From Actinomycetes bacterium (GTDB lineage: Bacteria; Actinomycetota; Acidimicrobiia; Acidimicrobiales; Palsa-688): a DNA stretch of 64,000 nt. Both the position numbers and the translations under genes were made by a program. This document shows positions 16,469-25,868 of the stretch, in pieces. The stretch covers positions 1 through 64,000 of the forward strand of contig JAJYMM010000166.1 in assembly GCA_021787035.1 (NCBI GenBank), given 5' to 3'. How positions within the stretch are numbered: the first letter of the stretch is position 1; every line of letters begins with the position of its first letter. The notes under the pieces were generated by a model. That model made no database searches and was not told where the DNA came from. It saw nothing but the letters and a program-made list of their open reading frames with translations.

Positions 16469-17461
16469 GTGACCAGCTTGGAGGTTCGGGCACTCGGCAA
16501 GACGGGTTTGCCGGTCAGCGTTGTCGGGCTAGGTTGTTGGCAGCTCGGGGCGGGCTGGGGCGAAGTGACCGACGCAGACGCCATGGAAACCCTGCACGCC
16601 GCGGCTGACAGCGGCGTGACCTTTTTCGACACTGCTGACGCCTACGGCGACGGCCGGAGCGAGCGTTTCATCGCCCGGCTCTTGAAGGAGCGGCCCGGTG
16701 AGGGCCTCGTAGTGGCGACCAAGTGCGGCCGGCGGGTGCCGCAGGAAACGGCCAACTACACACCCACGGCGCTCAAGGAGTGGGCAAAGCGAAGCCAGGA
16801 CAACCTTGAGCTCGACACCATACCGCTCACCCAGCTCCACTGCCCTCCCGACGGCGTGTACGAAACAGATGCCGTCTTCGACACCCTCGACGGCCTGGTC
16901 GCCGATGGGGTACTCGGTGCATACGGTGTCTCCATAGAGACCGTGGCCCAGGGGCTCAGGGCCATCGAGCGCCCGGGCGTTTCGACGGTCCAAGTCATAT
17001 TCAACGCCTTCCGTTTGAAGCCACTGGAACAGCTGCTCCCGGCCTGCGCCGCCGCCAACGTCGGCGTGATAGCCCGCGTGCCGCTCGCGTCGGGGATGCT
17101 CTCGGGGAAATACGACGAGACCACCCAGTTCCCGAGCAACGACCACAGGAACTTCAACCGTCACGGGGAGGCCTTCAACGTCGGTGAGACCTTCTCCGGC
17201 GTTCCCTACGAGGTCGGGCTCGAAGCCACCCGCCGGTTGCAAGGGGTCGTCCCGGAAGGGTGGGCGCTCTCCGAAGTGGCGCTTCGTTGGTGCATAGACG
17301 CGCGGGGCGTGACCACTGTGATCCCTGGCGCCCGCAACGCCTCCCAGGCGCGAGCCAACGCCGCTGTCGGCGGGCGGCCAGCGTTGCCCGACGCAGTGAT
17401 AGCAGAGATCAAGGCCACCTACGCCGAAATGATTGCGCCGTACGTGGCGGACCGCTGGTAG
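16469..17461 (+). CDS. Aldo/keto reductase
   Basis: NADPH-dependent oxidoreductase of the AKR TIM-barrel family, about 330 residues. The catalytic tetrad is visible: Asp and Tyr in FFDTADAYGDGRSE, Lys in VVATKCG, His in LTQLHCPPD. GVTTVIPGARN is the usual cofactor-binding end. The GTG start at 16469 is preceded by AGAGGG and places the N-terminus where the family begins (VRALGKTGLPVSVVGLGCWQ); an earlier in-frame start at 16352 would add 39 unlike residues. Physiological substrate unknown. Confidence 0.9.
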   Translation: MTSLEVRALGKTGLPVSVVGLGCWQLGAGWGEVTDADAMETLHAAADSGVTFFDTADAYGDGRSERFIARLLKERPGEGLVVATKCGRRVPQETANYTPTALKEWAKRSQDNLELDTIPLTQLHCPPDGVYETDAVFDTLDGLVADGVLGAYGVSIETVAQGLRAIERPGVSTVQVIFNAFRLKPLEQLLPACAAANVGVIARVPLASGMLSGKYDETTQFPSNDHRNFNRHGEAFNVGETFSGVPYEVGLEATRRLQGVVPEGWALSEVALRWCIDARGVTTVIPGARNASQARANAAVGGRPALPDAVIAEIKATYAEMIAPYVADRW

Positions 17462-17593
17462 TAGCGGCTCCTGGTAACGGCTCCAATTAGCTGGTACCCC
17501 TACCGCTCTGGCCCGGTTCACTGCTCGCGGGTAGTTGAACCGGACCGCCGCCTGGCACGCCCTCGTTGGGCGCCCGCTCGGTAGTGTCCGACC

Positions 17594-18523
17594 ATGGACC
17601 TACGGATATTCACCGAGCCACAGCAGGGCGCCACCTACGACGAGCTCCTCGGCGTCGCGAGGCTGGCCGAGGAGTGCGGCTTCGACGCCTTCTTCCGCTC
17701 CGACCACTACCTCAAAATGGGCGACGCGACCGGCCTCCCCGCCTACACCGACGCTTGGGTTACGCTCGCCGGGCTGGCGCGCGACACCAGAACGATCAGG
17801 CTGGGCACGCTCGTGACGCCGGTGACCTTCCGGCCCGTAGGGAGCTTCCCGGTGGTCGTCTCCCAGGTCGACCACATGAGCGGCGGGCGGGTGGAGGTGG
17901 GCCTCGGTGCCGGCTGGTACGAGCCCGAGCACCATGACTACGGGCTTGCCTTCCCCCCAGCCAAGGCGCGCTACGACCTCTTGGAAGACCAGCTCCGCAT
18001 CCTCCACGGGGTTTGGTCTGCACCCCCAGGGCAGCTCTTCGAGCTCAGCGGCCACACTTGCTCCGTCAGCTTGGACCCCGCCCCGCTCCGGCCGGCTCAG
18101 CGCCCGCACCCTCCTCTCATCATGGGCGGAGCAGGCGGCCCCAGGAACGCGGCGCTGGCTGCAACCTACGCCGATGAGTTCAACGCTCCCTTTGCCGCCC
18201 CGGACCAGGTTGGCAAGGCGTTCGAGTCCGTTCGTGGCGCTTGCGAGAAGCGGGACAGGGACCCAGCCGCCCTCGTCTGGTCTACCACCAACGTCATCTG
18301 CTGCGGTCGTTCCGAGGCGGAGCTCGCCCGCCGGGCCCAGGCGATCCGCCGCGAGCTGCCCGAGCTTCGCGAAAATGGCTTCGCTGGCTCGCCGGCCGAA
18401 GTCCTCGACAAGATCGGTGCCTACGCTTCAAGGGGGGCGCAGCGCATCTACCTACAGGTGCTCGACCTCGCCGACTCCGACCATATTCGCTTGGTAGCCG
18501 AAGAGGTCATGCCAAACGTTTGA
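17594..18523 (+). CDS. LLM-class (luciferase-like) F420-dependent oxidoreductase
   Basis: A 309-residue TIM-barrel flavin/F420 oxidoreductase: MDLRIFTEPQQGATYDELL at the start, FRSDHYLKMGD, TLVTPVTFRPVG, QVDHMSGGRVEVGLGAGWYE and LIMGGAGGPR. These are typical of the actinobacterial group that uses F420 rather than FMN. The substrate is unknown. It follows the aldo/keto reductase by 132 bases and converges on the oligopeptide operon across a stem-loop. Confidence 0.88.
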   Translation: MDLRIFTEPQQGATYDELLGVARLAEECGFDAFFRSDHYLKMGDATGLPAYTDAWVTLAGLARDTRTIRLGTLVTPVTFRPVGSFPVVVSQVDHMSGGRVEVGLGAGWYEPEHHDYGLAFPPAKARYDLLEDQLRILHGVWSAPPGQLFELSGHTCSVSLDPAPLRPAQRPHPPLIMGGAGGPRNAALAATYADEFNAPFAAPDQVGKAFESVRGACEKRDRDPAALVWSTTNVICCGRSEAELARRAQAIRRELPELRENGFAGSPAEVLDKIGAYASRGAQRIYLQVLDLADSDHIRLVAEEVMPNV

Positions 18524-18533
18524 GATCCCATTT

Positions 18534-18579
18534 TCCTGTAGCACATAAGTCACACCAACTGGCATTATGTGCTACAGGA
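18534..18579. terminator. Long perfect inverted repeat between convergent genes
   Basis: Arms TCCTGTAGCACATAA (18534-18548) and TTATGTGCTACAGGA (18565-18579) match at 15 of 15 positions with a 16-base loop. It sits eleven bases after a + strand stop and before a - strand stop, so a bidirectional terminator is the simplest role. It is AT-richer than its surroundings and lacks a clean T-tail, so another role is possible. Confidence 0.55.
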
Positions 18580-18618
18580 TTCCCGGACCGTCCCACGACG
18601 GGCCCCACGGAGCCCCCG

Positions 18619-18671
18619 GACCGGGCCCCAACGACCGGGCCCCAACGACCGGGCCCCAGCGACCGGGCCCC
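18619..18671. repeat. 14-base non-coding tandem repeat
   Basis: Unit GACCGGGCCCCAAC, about 3.8 copies, in the spacer just beyond the stop of the fused ATPase gene. Not a multiple of three, as expected outside coding sequence. Confidence 0.9.
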
Positions 18672-18696
18672 GGACCGGCCCGAGGGGCGCCGGCCC

Positions 18697-20982
18697 TCAG
18701 GCGGCCGTGACCGCCGCCGCCTGGAGGGGGGCCGGTTCTTGGAGCGGGAAGTGACAAGCGGCGAAGTGCTCGCCGCCGAAGGGCGTGAGCGCCGGCTCGA
18801 CCTCAGCACAGCGAGCCTGCGCTCGCGGGCAGCGGGTACGGAACGGGCAGCCCGAAGGCGGGTTGAGCGGTGAGGGGAGCTCGCCGCTTATGGCAATGCG
18901 TCCACGCCCACGCTGCACCTTGGGGTTGGGGACCGGGATCGAAGCGATCAGGCCGGAGGTATAAGGGTGCGCCGGTCGCGAGTAGATATCGTCGCCAGTA
19001 CCGATCTCCACCAGCTTGCCGAGGTACATCACCGCGATGCGGTCCGCCAGGTACCGAACGACCGACAAGTCGTGGGAAATAAATACGTAGGTCAGCTGGT
19101 GGGAAGCCTGAAGCTGCTTCATCAGGTTGAGGATCTGTGACCGGATCGAGACGTCCAGGGCTGAGACGGGTTCGTCGGCCACGATGAGGCGGGGCCTGAG
19201 CGCCAGGGCCCTGGCGAGCCCTATGCGCTGGCGCTGGCCACCGGAAAACTCGTGAGGGTACAGGTCCACGGCGTGCGCCGGCAGGCCCACCTCCCTCAGG
19301 AGCTCGCCAACGCGCTCGTGCTGCTCGGCGGGCGTGCCGATCCCTTGCACAACGAGCGGCTCTCGCACGATCGACCCGACCCGCATGCGCGGGTCGAGGG
19401 ACGAGTAGGGATCTTGGAACATGAGCTGCAGGTCACGGCGCGCCTTTCGCAGCTCGGCACCGCGCATCTTGGTGAGATCCTTGCCGCTGAAGACGACGCG
19501 GCCCCCGCTTGGAGCTTCAAGGCCCACGATCAAGCGCCCGAGCGTGGACTTCCCGCAACCCGACTCCCCCACGACCCCGAGCGTCTCACCCTGGGTCACG
19601 TAGAGGTCGACACCACGTACCGCCTGGACCGCGCCGACGGTCCGCTGGAGAAGGCCGGCGGTGACGGGGTACTCCTTGCGCACGCCCTCTAGGTGCAGGA
19701 TCGTCGTTGGGCCAGCCTCATTGGCAGCCGCAGCTCCGTTTATGGGCCAGGTGCCTCCGTCGAGGGGGCCGGCACCGAGGACCGGGCCGGCGCCAGCAAG
19801 GGTGCCGGCAGCGAGGGCCGCGTTGGGGCCGAGGGCCGCGTTGGCGCCGAGGGCCGCGTTGGCGCCGAGGGCCGCGTTGGCGCCGAGGGGCGCGTTGGCG
19901 CCGAGGGCCGCGTTGGCGCCGAGCGAGCCGGCACCAACGAGGGGGCCGGCACCGACAAAAGGTGCTCCGTCGGCGAGGGGGCTCGTCCCAGCCTGTAGCC
20001 GCTCCTCCAGCTCCTCCTCGCTCTCGCGAACGGGGTGGAAACAAGCGAACAGGTGGGCGTCTCCTTCGAAGGGTGGTTGTTCCTGGCGGCAGATGTCGGT
20101 GGCGTAGCGGCAGCGGGGCGCGAAACGGCACGCGACCAGAGGCCGTGACAGGTCGGGTGGCACGCCAGGGATCGCGTAGAGCCGCTGGGTCTTGTCCTGG
20201 TCTATCTGCGGGATCGATGCGAGGAGCGCCTCGGTGTAGGGGTGGCGGACGTCGTCGAAGAGCTCCTCGGTTGCAGCAGATTCGACGACTTGGCCTGCGT
20301 ACATGACGATCGTGCGGTCGCTGTGGCCTGCGATGACCCCCATGTCGTGGGTGATCAGCAGGACAGCCATCCCAAGGCGCGCCCGCAGGTCGTCTAGCAG
20401 CGAGAGGATCTGCGCCTGGATCGTCACGTCGAGCGCGGTCGTCGGTTCGTCAGCGATGAGGAGCCTGGGTTCGCAGGCGAGGGCCATCGCGATCATCACG
20501 CGTTGGCGGAGCCCTCCCGAAAGCTGGTGGGGGTAGTCGCCCAAGCGCTCCTTTGGGTTGGGCATGCCGACCAGCGCGAGCACCTCTGCGGCCCGTGCCA
20601 TGGCCTCACGTTTGGAGGCACCCTTGTGCAGCACGACTGCCTCGGCTATCTGCCGGCCGATCGTCATGGTCGGGTTGAGCGACGTCATCGGGTCCTGGAA
20701 GATCGTCCCGATCTCGTTGCCCCGAACGGTGCGCAGCTCCGCCTCTGGCATGTTGGTGAGCTCACGGCCGCCGAGCCGGACCGAGCCGCCCACCACACGG
20801 CCACCGTGCGGTAGGAGGCGCAAGATCGACATCGCCGTCATCGACTTGCCCGAACCAGATTCCCCGACGACGCCCACCGTCTCCCCCGAGGCAATGGCAA
20901 AGCTGACCCCATCGACCGCCTTCACGACGCGCGTACGGAGCTGGATCTGCGTCTGCAGGCCTTCGACCTCGAGGACGTTCAT
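18697..20982 (-). CDS. Fused double ATPase of an oligopeptide ABC importer (DppD-DppF fusion)
   Basis: A 761-residue protein with two complete ATPases. Domain 1 (residues ~1-330) has [24 protein letters not shown] and [11 protein letters not shown], and a Cys-rich end ([14 protein letters not shown]). Domain 2 (~440-750) has [24 protein letters not shown] and [12 protein letters not shown], with [14 protein letters not shown]. The two Cys clusters are the usual peptide-transporter C-terminal motifs. A linker of ~80 residues built on six LGANAA hexapeptides joins them. Last gene of the operon with permeases and binding protein upstream. Confidence 0.93.
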   Translation of the reverse strand: MNVLEVEGLQTQIQLRTRVVKAVDGVSFAIASGETVGVVGESGSGKSMTAMSILRLLPHGGRVVGGSVRLGGRELTNMPEAELRTVRGNEIGTIFQDPMTSLNPTMTIGRQIAEAVVLHKGASKREAMARAAEVLALVGMPNPKERLGDYPHQLSGGLRQRVMIAMALACEPRLLIADEPTTALDVTIQAQILSLLDDLRARLGMAVLLITHDMGVIAGHSDRTIVMYAGQVVESAATEELFDDVRHPYTEALLASIPQIDQDKTQRLYAIPGVPPDLSRPLVACRFAPRCRYATDICRQEQPPFEGDAHLFACFHPVRESEEELEERLQAGTSPLADGAPFVGAGPLVGAGSLGANAALGANAPLGANAALGANAALGANAALGPNAALAAGTLAGAGPVLGAGPLDGGTWPINGAAAANEAGPTTILHLEGVRKEYPVTAGLLQRTVGAVQAVRGVDLYVTQGETLGVVGESGCGKSTLGRLIVGLEAPSGGRVVFSGKDLTKMRGAELRKARRDLQLMFQDPYSSLDPRMRVGSIVREPLVVQGIGTPAEQHERVGELLREVGLPAHAVDLYPHEFSGGQRQRIGLARALALRPRLIVADEPVSALDVSIRSQILNLMKQLQASHQLTYVFISHDLSVVRYLADRIAVMYLGKLVEIGTGDDIYSRPAHPYTSGLIASIPVPNPKVQRGRGRIAISGELPSPLNPPSGCPFRTRCPRAQARCAEVEPALTPFGGEHFAACHFPLQEPAPLQAAAVTAA
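19815..19922 (-). repeat. 18-base tandem repeat in the fused ATPase linker
   Basis: Unit GGGCCGCGTTGGCGCCGA, six copies with one or two substitutions. Read in frame on the minus strand as LGANAA-like hexapeptides that join the two ATPase domains. Confidence 0.95.
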
Positions 20983-20991
20983 AGCCGTTTC

Positions 20992-21912
20992 CTAGCGCTC
21001 CTGCAGGCGGACTTCAAAACTGTCCCGGAGCGCGTCGCCGATGAAGTTGAACGCCACCACCACCAAGATGATCGCCACCAGTGCCGGGTAGACCTCCCAC
21101 CAGTACCCGTCTGCAAGGAACGAGCTACCTTGCGAGAGCATCTGCCCCCACGTCGCCGTGGGCGGGGGGAGCGAAAAGCCGAGGAACTGCAAGATCGCGA
21201 GGATCAGTATGGCGTCCGCGACTTGGAAGGTTGCATTGACGATGATCGTCCCGATCGCGTTGGGGATTATGTGGCGGAGCACTATCCGCCGTGACCGTCC
21301 TCCCATCACCTTCACGGCCGACACGTACTCCCGCGTCCGCAGCGACAGCGTCTCGCCTCGGACGAGCCTCGCCGGCCCGAGCCACGAAAGCCCGGCAAGC
21401 ACGACTATGAGCATCCAAAGCGGGGTGCCGTTGGGGGTAAGGGTCGTCGCCACGAAAATGAAGAGGAACACGATCGGCACCGCGAGCAGGATGTCCACGA
21501 TCCGCATCATGATCGCGTCCACGATCTTGCCAAAGTAACCCGCGACTGCTCCGTACACGACTCCAAAGCACGTGGCCACGGCGGCAACCGCGAGCCCGAT
21601 CTCGATCGAGCTCTGGCCGCCCGCCATGAGACGGCCCAAGATGTCGTAGCCGTTGTTGTCGGTGCCGAGGATATGGGCCCCGGAGGGGGGGTCGTTGCTG
21701 TTGAGGATGTTCGTATAGGTCTGGTCAGTGTGGTAAATGAGCGGTCCCACGAAGCAGAACAGCACCATGAAAAGGACTATCGCCACGCCGGCGACCGCCA
21801 GCTTGTTTTTCGTGAATGTCCGCAGGACGAGCTGCGCAAGGCTGCCCTGTTTGTATACCTCTCCCCCCTCCGCAGCGAGATCTTGGACGACATCGGGGAT
21901 CACGGCGGCCAT
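20992..21912 (-). CDS. Oligopeptide ABC transporter permease, DppC type
   Basis: Inner-membrane permease with an N-terminal OppC-type segment and five to six helices; DppC motifs GTDNNGYDILGRLMAGGQSS, RMVDILLAVP-like (RIVDILLAVPIVF) and the EAA-type loop VMGGRSRRIVLRHIIPNA. ATG 21912 has GAGGTG nine bases upstream and is preferred over GTG 21924. Lies between dppB and the fused ATPase with short spacers, so one operon. Confidence 0.92.
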   Translation of the reverse strand: MAAVIPDVVQDLAAEGGEVYKQGSLAQLVLRTFTKNKLAVAGVAIVLFMVLFCFVGPLIYHTDQTYTNILNSNDPPSGAHILGTDNNGYDILGRLMAGGQSSIEIGLAVAAVATCFGVVYGAVAGYFGKIVDAIMMRIVDILLAVPIVFLFIFVATTLTPNGTPLWMLIVVLAGLSWLGPARLVRGETLSLRTREYVSAVKVMGGRSRRIVLRHIIPNAIGTIIVNATFQVADAILILAILQFLGFSLPPPTATWGQMLSQGSSFLADGYWWEVYPALVAIILVVVAFNFIGDALRDSFEVRLQER

Positions 21913-21930
21913 GCCCGTCAACACCTCATC

Positions 21931-22884
21931 TCAGTAGCGGACCCTCGGGTCGAGGACCGCATAGGTGATATCGGCAAGAAGGTTGCCGAGCACTGTCGCT
22001 ATCCCCACCAGGACCGTGATCCCGAGCATCGTGGGGAAGTCGTCGGTCGTGGCGGCCGTGAAGAACTCCAGCCCGAGACCCTGGAAATTGAACAGTTCCT
22101 CGAGCACAAGGCCGGCGGTCAGGATCGCGGGGAGCGAGAGCCCGACCAGGGTCGTCACCGGCACGAGGGAGTTGCGGAGCAGGTGCCGCCACAGCACCAG
22201 CCTCTCTGGCAACCCCTTTGCGCGGGCCGTTTTTATGTAGTCCTGCGCCAGGCTGTCGATCGCTGCGGACCGCATGTAACGAGAAAATAGGGCATAGGTC
22301 ACGAGGGTGAGGCTGGCTATCGGCAGCACCAGCCCCGCGGGATGGGCGAGCATCGACCCGACCGTCGTCCCCTGGGGGGCCTCGGAGGGGAACAGCTTGA
22401 TGCCCACGGCGAAGACCGAGACCAAGATCAGCCCGAGTGCGTAAGAGGGCATCGAGTAGAGCACGAAGGAGGTGGCGGTGCCTACGTAATCAACTGCCTG
22501 GTTGCGCTTCACCGCCTGGGCCACGCCCATCGGCACCGCTATGACCACCGCCAGCACAAGTGATGTGCCGACGAGCAACACGTCACGGGGAATGTCATTG
22601 GCGATGATGCTGTCAACGCTTCGGTTGAGCTTGTAGGAAAACCCGAGGTTGCCATGGAGGAGGTGGTCGAGCCAGACCCAGTACTGGTACCAGATCGGGG
22701 AAAGGTACCCGTTTTCCTTTTCCCACGCATGGATCGTCACCGGGTTGGCGCGCGGGCCGAGAATTGCGCGGGCGATACCACCGGCTCCGCCGGGGATGAG
22801 GTGCTCCATACCGAAGACGAGCATGGTCACGCCGAGCACGACCACGACCGACTGCAGGAGGCGCCGGATTAAGTACCCGATCAC
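21931..22884 (-). CDS. Oligopeptide ABC transporter permease, DppB type
   Basis: A 317-residue inner-membrane permease. Starts IGYLIRRLLQSVVVVLGVTM, has the EAA-type loop ARAKGLPERLVLWRHLLRNS and ends with the family's DITYAVLDPRVRY. GTG start with GATGAGG eight bases upstream. Forms the channel with the DppC subunit. The C-terminus served as the reference for recognising a dppB relic at 25280. Confidence 0.93.
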   Translation of the reverse strand: MIGYLIRRLLQSVVVVLGVTMLVFGMEHLIPGGAGGIARAILGPRANPVTIHAWEKENGYLSPIWYQYWVWLDHLLHGNLGFSYKLNRSVDSIIANDIPRDVLLVGTSLVLAVVIAVPMGVAQAVKRNQAVDYVGTATSFVLYSMPSYALGLILVSVFAVGIKLFPSEAPQGTTVGSMLAHPAGLVLPIASLTLVTYALFSRYMRSAAIDSLAQDYIKTARAKGLPERLVLWRHLLRNSLVPVTTLVGLSLPAILTAGLVLEELFNFQGLGLEFFTAATTDDFPTMLGITVLVGIATVLGNLLADITYAVLDPRVRY

Positions 22885-22943
22885 CTGGAACGCCTCATCC
22901 CCAACATCACTGTCTCGCTATGACTCCTCTACTTGGAGCTTCC

Positions 22944-24902
22944 TTACTTGGTGAGGTACCAAGTCTCGGGGGTCAGGTTGGTGTACGCGTTGTTGTTGAA
23001 GCCCCCGAGGTGCTTGGACACGAGGTCCACGGCGGCCGATGTCGGGTTGCCCGTTGCGGTCGGGAAGAAGACCACGGGCACCTGGTCCTCGATGTACTTT
23101 TCGTACGCGACCAGGGTCGGGGCCGTCTTGCTCTCCGGCACGGTTGTCGTGGCTGCGATCAGCCGGTCAGCCGTCGAGTTGCTGTAGCCCGAGAAGTTGG
23201 AGCCGGCACCGGTCGTAAAGAGCGTCTCCCCGGTCGGTTCGTAGTCAGGCGCGTAGACCCAGCCGGCGCCCCAGTCGAGCGCCGTCCACGAGCACTTCGA
23301 CGACGACGGGGCTGCAAAGCCGTGCGGGCCACAGTTGATCGCCTTGCTCACGACTTGGGCGAAGGGCGCGGTCGAAAGCTCGAGGTCGATGCCGACCTGT
23401 GCTGCCTCGGACTTGAGGTCGAGCGCCTCCTCCTGTGTCACCACGACGCCGCTTTGGTACTCGAGGTTGAATTTGAGCTGGAGGCCCTTCTTCACACCAG
23501 CGCCGCACTTGGCCGGGTCGGCGCAATAGGCGATCTTGCCAGGCGCGACATTGGCCCACCCGTGGGCCTTGAGAACGCTGGCCGCTTCGGAGAGGCTGAA
23601 GGGGTACGGGTTTTGGTACTCGGACTTCGCCGCGAACGGGCTGACCGGCGCCAGCGGGGCCGGGCCGTACGTAGGCACGGCGTAACCGTCAAGGATCTTC
23701 TTGATCCACCCCTGCTGGTCCACGAGGTGCTGGAAAGCCTGGCGGAAATACAGCTCGCGGAACACCGGGCCGAAGGTCGGGTTGCCCAGGTTGAGCGGGA
23801 AGTAAGCGATGCTGTAGCTCGGGAAGTTGACCGCCGTGTAGCCCTCAGACACGACGCTGTTCAGCTGGGGGATGTACTCGTCGGGCAACTCGGCCACCTG
23901 CAGGGCGTTGGGCCCACCGGACTTGAGCTCGTTTAGGATCGCCTCGTCGGAGGTGAAAGGCACCTCGACGAACTTGGAGAGCGTGGGCTTGGGAGACCCG
24001 CTGTAGTCGGGGTTGGGAACGAAAGTCGCACGCCCGGTCGAGGTCATGCTCTGGAGTTTCCACGGCCCGTCCACGATCGACCAGTACTTGGACTGGGCCC
24101 AGCTCGCCGGGTTGAGGGCCTGCTTGTTCAAGAAGTTGTAAACGGCCGTGGCGCCCTTGATCGTGGTGTCAGGGAGGTTCTTCGCGTTAGGCGCAGGCGC
24201 AGGCGAGCTGGCAGAAGTCACGTCCCAAGCCATCGGCAGGGGCGTTATCTGGGAGAGCTCGTTATAGAGGAACCAGGTCGGGTTGTAGGACCTCTTCAGG
24301 TGGAACACGACCGTGCTCGAGTTGGGATAACTCATCGACTTCACGTTGTCGGGGAAAAAGCCCGGCGTGTAATCGCACCAGTTGTCCTTATTGGCGAACA
24401 TCATGTTCATCCAGAACGCGACGTCCCGGCTTGTAACTGCCTCACCATTAGACCACTTCCACGACTTGAGCGTCACGGTCACCGTCGTGTCGTTGTTAGA
24501 GAACTTCGGTGGGTTGGCGACGGAGTAGTTGTAGTCCACGGTCGGCTGGTTGTAGTTGCCGAACCAGTAGAGGGGCCTGTACATGAGGTAGGTGAGCTGG
24601 CCGTAGTTCATGGTCGAGCAGACCTGCGGGGAGATGAACGGGAAGATGTAAGTCGGCGGGGCTTGCTGGCCCTCCATAAAGTAGGCGGTACCGCCCTGGA
24701 TCTTCGTGCCGACTGAGGGCACCGCAGTGGTCGGGCCGAAATTGCCAGAGGCCGAGGCGGCGTACGCGTTCGGGGCGCCCGCGAGCGACCCAGCGGCAGT
24801 GCCGACGGCGACGGCCAAGACGGCCAGTGTTTGGAGCGGCGACCTCGCCCGGGGCCGTCCCTCTGCCCTAGCGGGCTTGGGCCCCGCAACATGGAAATGC
24901 AT
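22944..24902 (-). CDS. Oligopeptide-type extracellular solute-binding protein (family 5)
   Basis: A 652-residue receptor with a Sec signal (helix ~residues 24-48, ending AYA-ASA) and the family 5 binding fold: WKWSNGEAVTSRDVAFWMNM, VVFHLKRSYNPTWFLYNELS, YFRQAFQHLVDQQGWIKKIL. No lipobox. GAAAGGCG precedes the ATG. First gene of the operon with dppB, dppC and the fused ATPase. Ligand may be peptides or another oligomer; not resolvable from sequence. Confidence 0.92.
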   Translation of the reverse strand: MHFHVAGPKPARAEGRPRARSPLQTLAVLAVAVGTAAGSLAGAPNAYAASASGNFGPTTAVPSVGTKIQGGTAYFMEGQQAPPTYIFPFISPQVCSTMNYGQLTYLMYRPLYWFGNYNQPTVDYNYSVANPPKFSNNDTTVTVTLKSWKWSNGEAVTSRDVAFWMNMMFANKDNWCDYTPGFFPDNVKSMSYPNSSTVVFHLKRSYNPTWFLYNELSQITPLPMAWDVTSASSPAPAPNAKNLPDTTIKGATAVYNFLNKQALNPASWAQSKYWSIVDGPWKLQSMTSTGRATFVPNPDYSGSPKPTLSKFVEVPFTSDEAILNELKSGGPNALQVAELPDEYIPQLNSVVSEGYTAVNFPSYSIAYFPLNLGNPTFGPVFRELYFRQAFQHLVDQQGWIKKILDGYAVPTYGPAPLAPVSPFAAKSEYQNPYPFSLSEAASVLKAHGWANVAPGKIAYCADPAKCGAGVKKGLQLKFNLEYQSGVVVTQEEALDLKSEAAQVGIDLELSTAPFAQVVSKAINCGPHGFAAPSSSKCSWTALDWGAGWVYAPDYEPTGETLFTTGAGSNFSGYSNSTADRLIAATTTVPESKTAPTLVAYEKYIEDQVPVVFFPTATGNPTSAAVDLVSKHLGGFNNNAYTNLTPETWYLTK

Positions 24903-24995
24903 TTTGTGCGCCTTTCATCTATGAGCAGGCGACATGCCGGCGAGCTGGACCAGCAGACCTCCGGGCAACTCGGAAAAACCCCTCGTCTTCCCGCT

Positions 24996-25067
24996 CTACA
25001 ACGAGCTACACTCGAGCGGCGGGATGTGCAGCCTGATGTCTGCTGCGACCACGACCCTCGTGATCAC
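24996..25067 (-). pseudogene. Truncated second copy of the secG start
   Basis: GTGATCACGAGGGTCGTGGT corresponds to the first codons of secG at 25694, with a good SD (GGAGGAGG) kept upstream. The ATG has been lost (CTG) and similarity stops after about nine codons, followed by a stop at 24996-24998. It is part of a longer duplicated block (25043-25162 against 25668-25784) that covers the secG upstream region. Confidence 0.55.
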
Positions 25068-25162
25068 CAGCTAGCCAGCACCTCCTCCTACATCGGTGTT
25101 CGTTCCTCGGGCGCCGACCGACTTCGGCCGCGTCAAATTGCCAAGATAGCAGCCCTGCGCCT
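25043..25162. repeat. Diverged duplicate of the secG 5' region
   Basis: Aligns over ~120 bases with 25668-25784, from the first secG codons through the ribosome binding site into the spacer. Shared blocks include CTGCGACCACGACCC, GTGATCACCA, ACCTCCTC and ATTGCCAAGATA. Both copies have the same orientation, about 625 bases apart. Confidence 0.75.
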
Positions 25163-25279
25163 GAGGCACGACGCGGCTGCGCCGAGGGCCCTTTTGGTGA
25201 GACGGCTGCCGAGCTGGCCGATCGCGCCCTGCGCAATTGCGACGACACTTTTCGTAGCCTCTAAACCCCGTGGTTGAGG

Positions 25280-25375
25280 TCAGAGGGCCCTCGGGTCGAG
25301 CAGGGCGAGCGAGGCGTCCACGACAACGTTGGCGACAACCACGGACGCCCAAGCCAGCAGCACTACCGCACCTGC
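25280..25375 (-). pseudogene. C-terminal remnant of a DppB-type permease
   Basis: The last ~30 codons before the stop at 25280 read AGAVVLLAWASVVVANVVVD and end SLALLDPRAL, matching the closing helix of DppB proteins (compare NLLADITYAVLDPRVRY of the intact gene at 21931). Upstream of about 25380 the frame no longer resembles a permease, so the rest of the gene is gone. It lies between the two secG copies. Confidence 0.55.
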
Positions 25376-25460
25376 CGTTTTCCCGCCGCCACGGAAGGAT
25401 GCCCGGCCCGGCCCAGGGCCCCACCTTGCGCACAGGAACCGCCGGCGCGAGGGCGCTGCC

Positions 25461-25694
25461 TTATCCCAGGCGGATGGCCAGGATCGTCGTGGTGAAGCCG
25501 AAGGCGATGGCGGTGAAGACCGTGAAGCGGTCGAGGTTGCGCTCCACGACGCTAGACGCGGCGGCAGCAGAGCCCAAGCCGCCACCGAACATCTCGGAAA
25601 GGCCACCACCCTTACCGCTGTGCAGCAAGATGGACACGACCAGGCTCACACAGAGCACGATGTGCACTGCGACCACGACCCACGTGATCACCAT
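25461..25694 (-). CDS. secG: Preprotein translocase subunit SecG
   Basis: A 77-residue membrane protein with two helices separated by the SecG loop HSGKGGGLSEMFGG. It assists protein export by the SecYEG channel. SD AGAGGAGG ten bases from the ATG. It follows tpiA with a spacer of about 170 bases in the usual actinobacterial order gap-pgk-tpiA-secG. The 5' part has a degenerate copy 600 bases downstream. Confidence 0.95.
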   Translation of the reverse strand: MVITWVVVAVHIVLCVSLVVSILLHSGKGGGLSEMFGGGLGSAAAASSVVERNLDRFTVFTAIAFGFTTTILAIRLG

Positions 25695-25868
25695 GAAGCT
25701 GGTACCTCCTCTTGTCTCGCTGCTCGTCGCTCAGCACCGGCGCCAGAGCACCTAGCCGGATTGCCAAGATACCAGGCCTGCGCCCGCGCCGCGAGGCAGC
25801 CCGAGGCGGGACGCCGCGGTCTCCAGGACCGCGTGGTCTCCAGGACCAAGGCAGCCCAACCTACTTGG

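Larger units (their letters stand above)
24903..25460. other. Remnant-bearing spacer between dppA-like gene and secG
   Basis: Contains no intact gene. It holds the two relics described at 24996-25067 and 25280-25375 and must contain the promoter of the oligopeptide operon. Confidence 0.6.
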
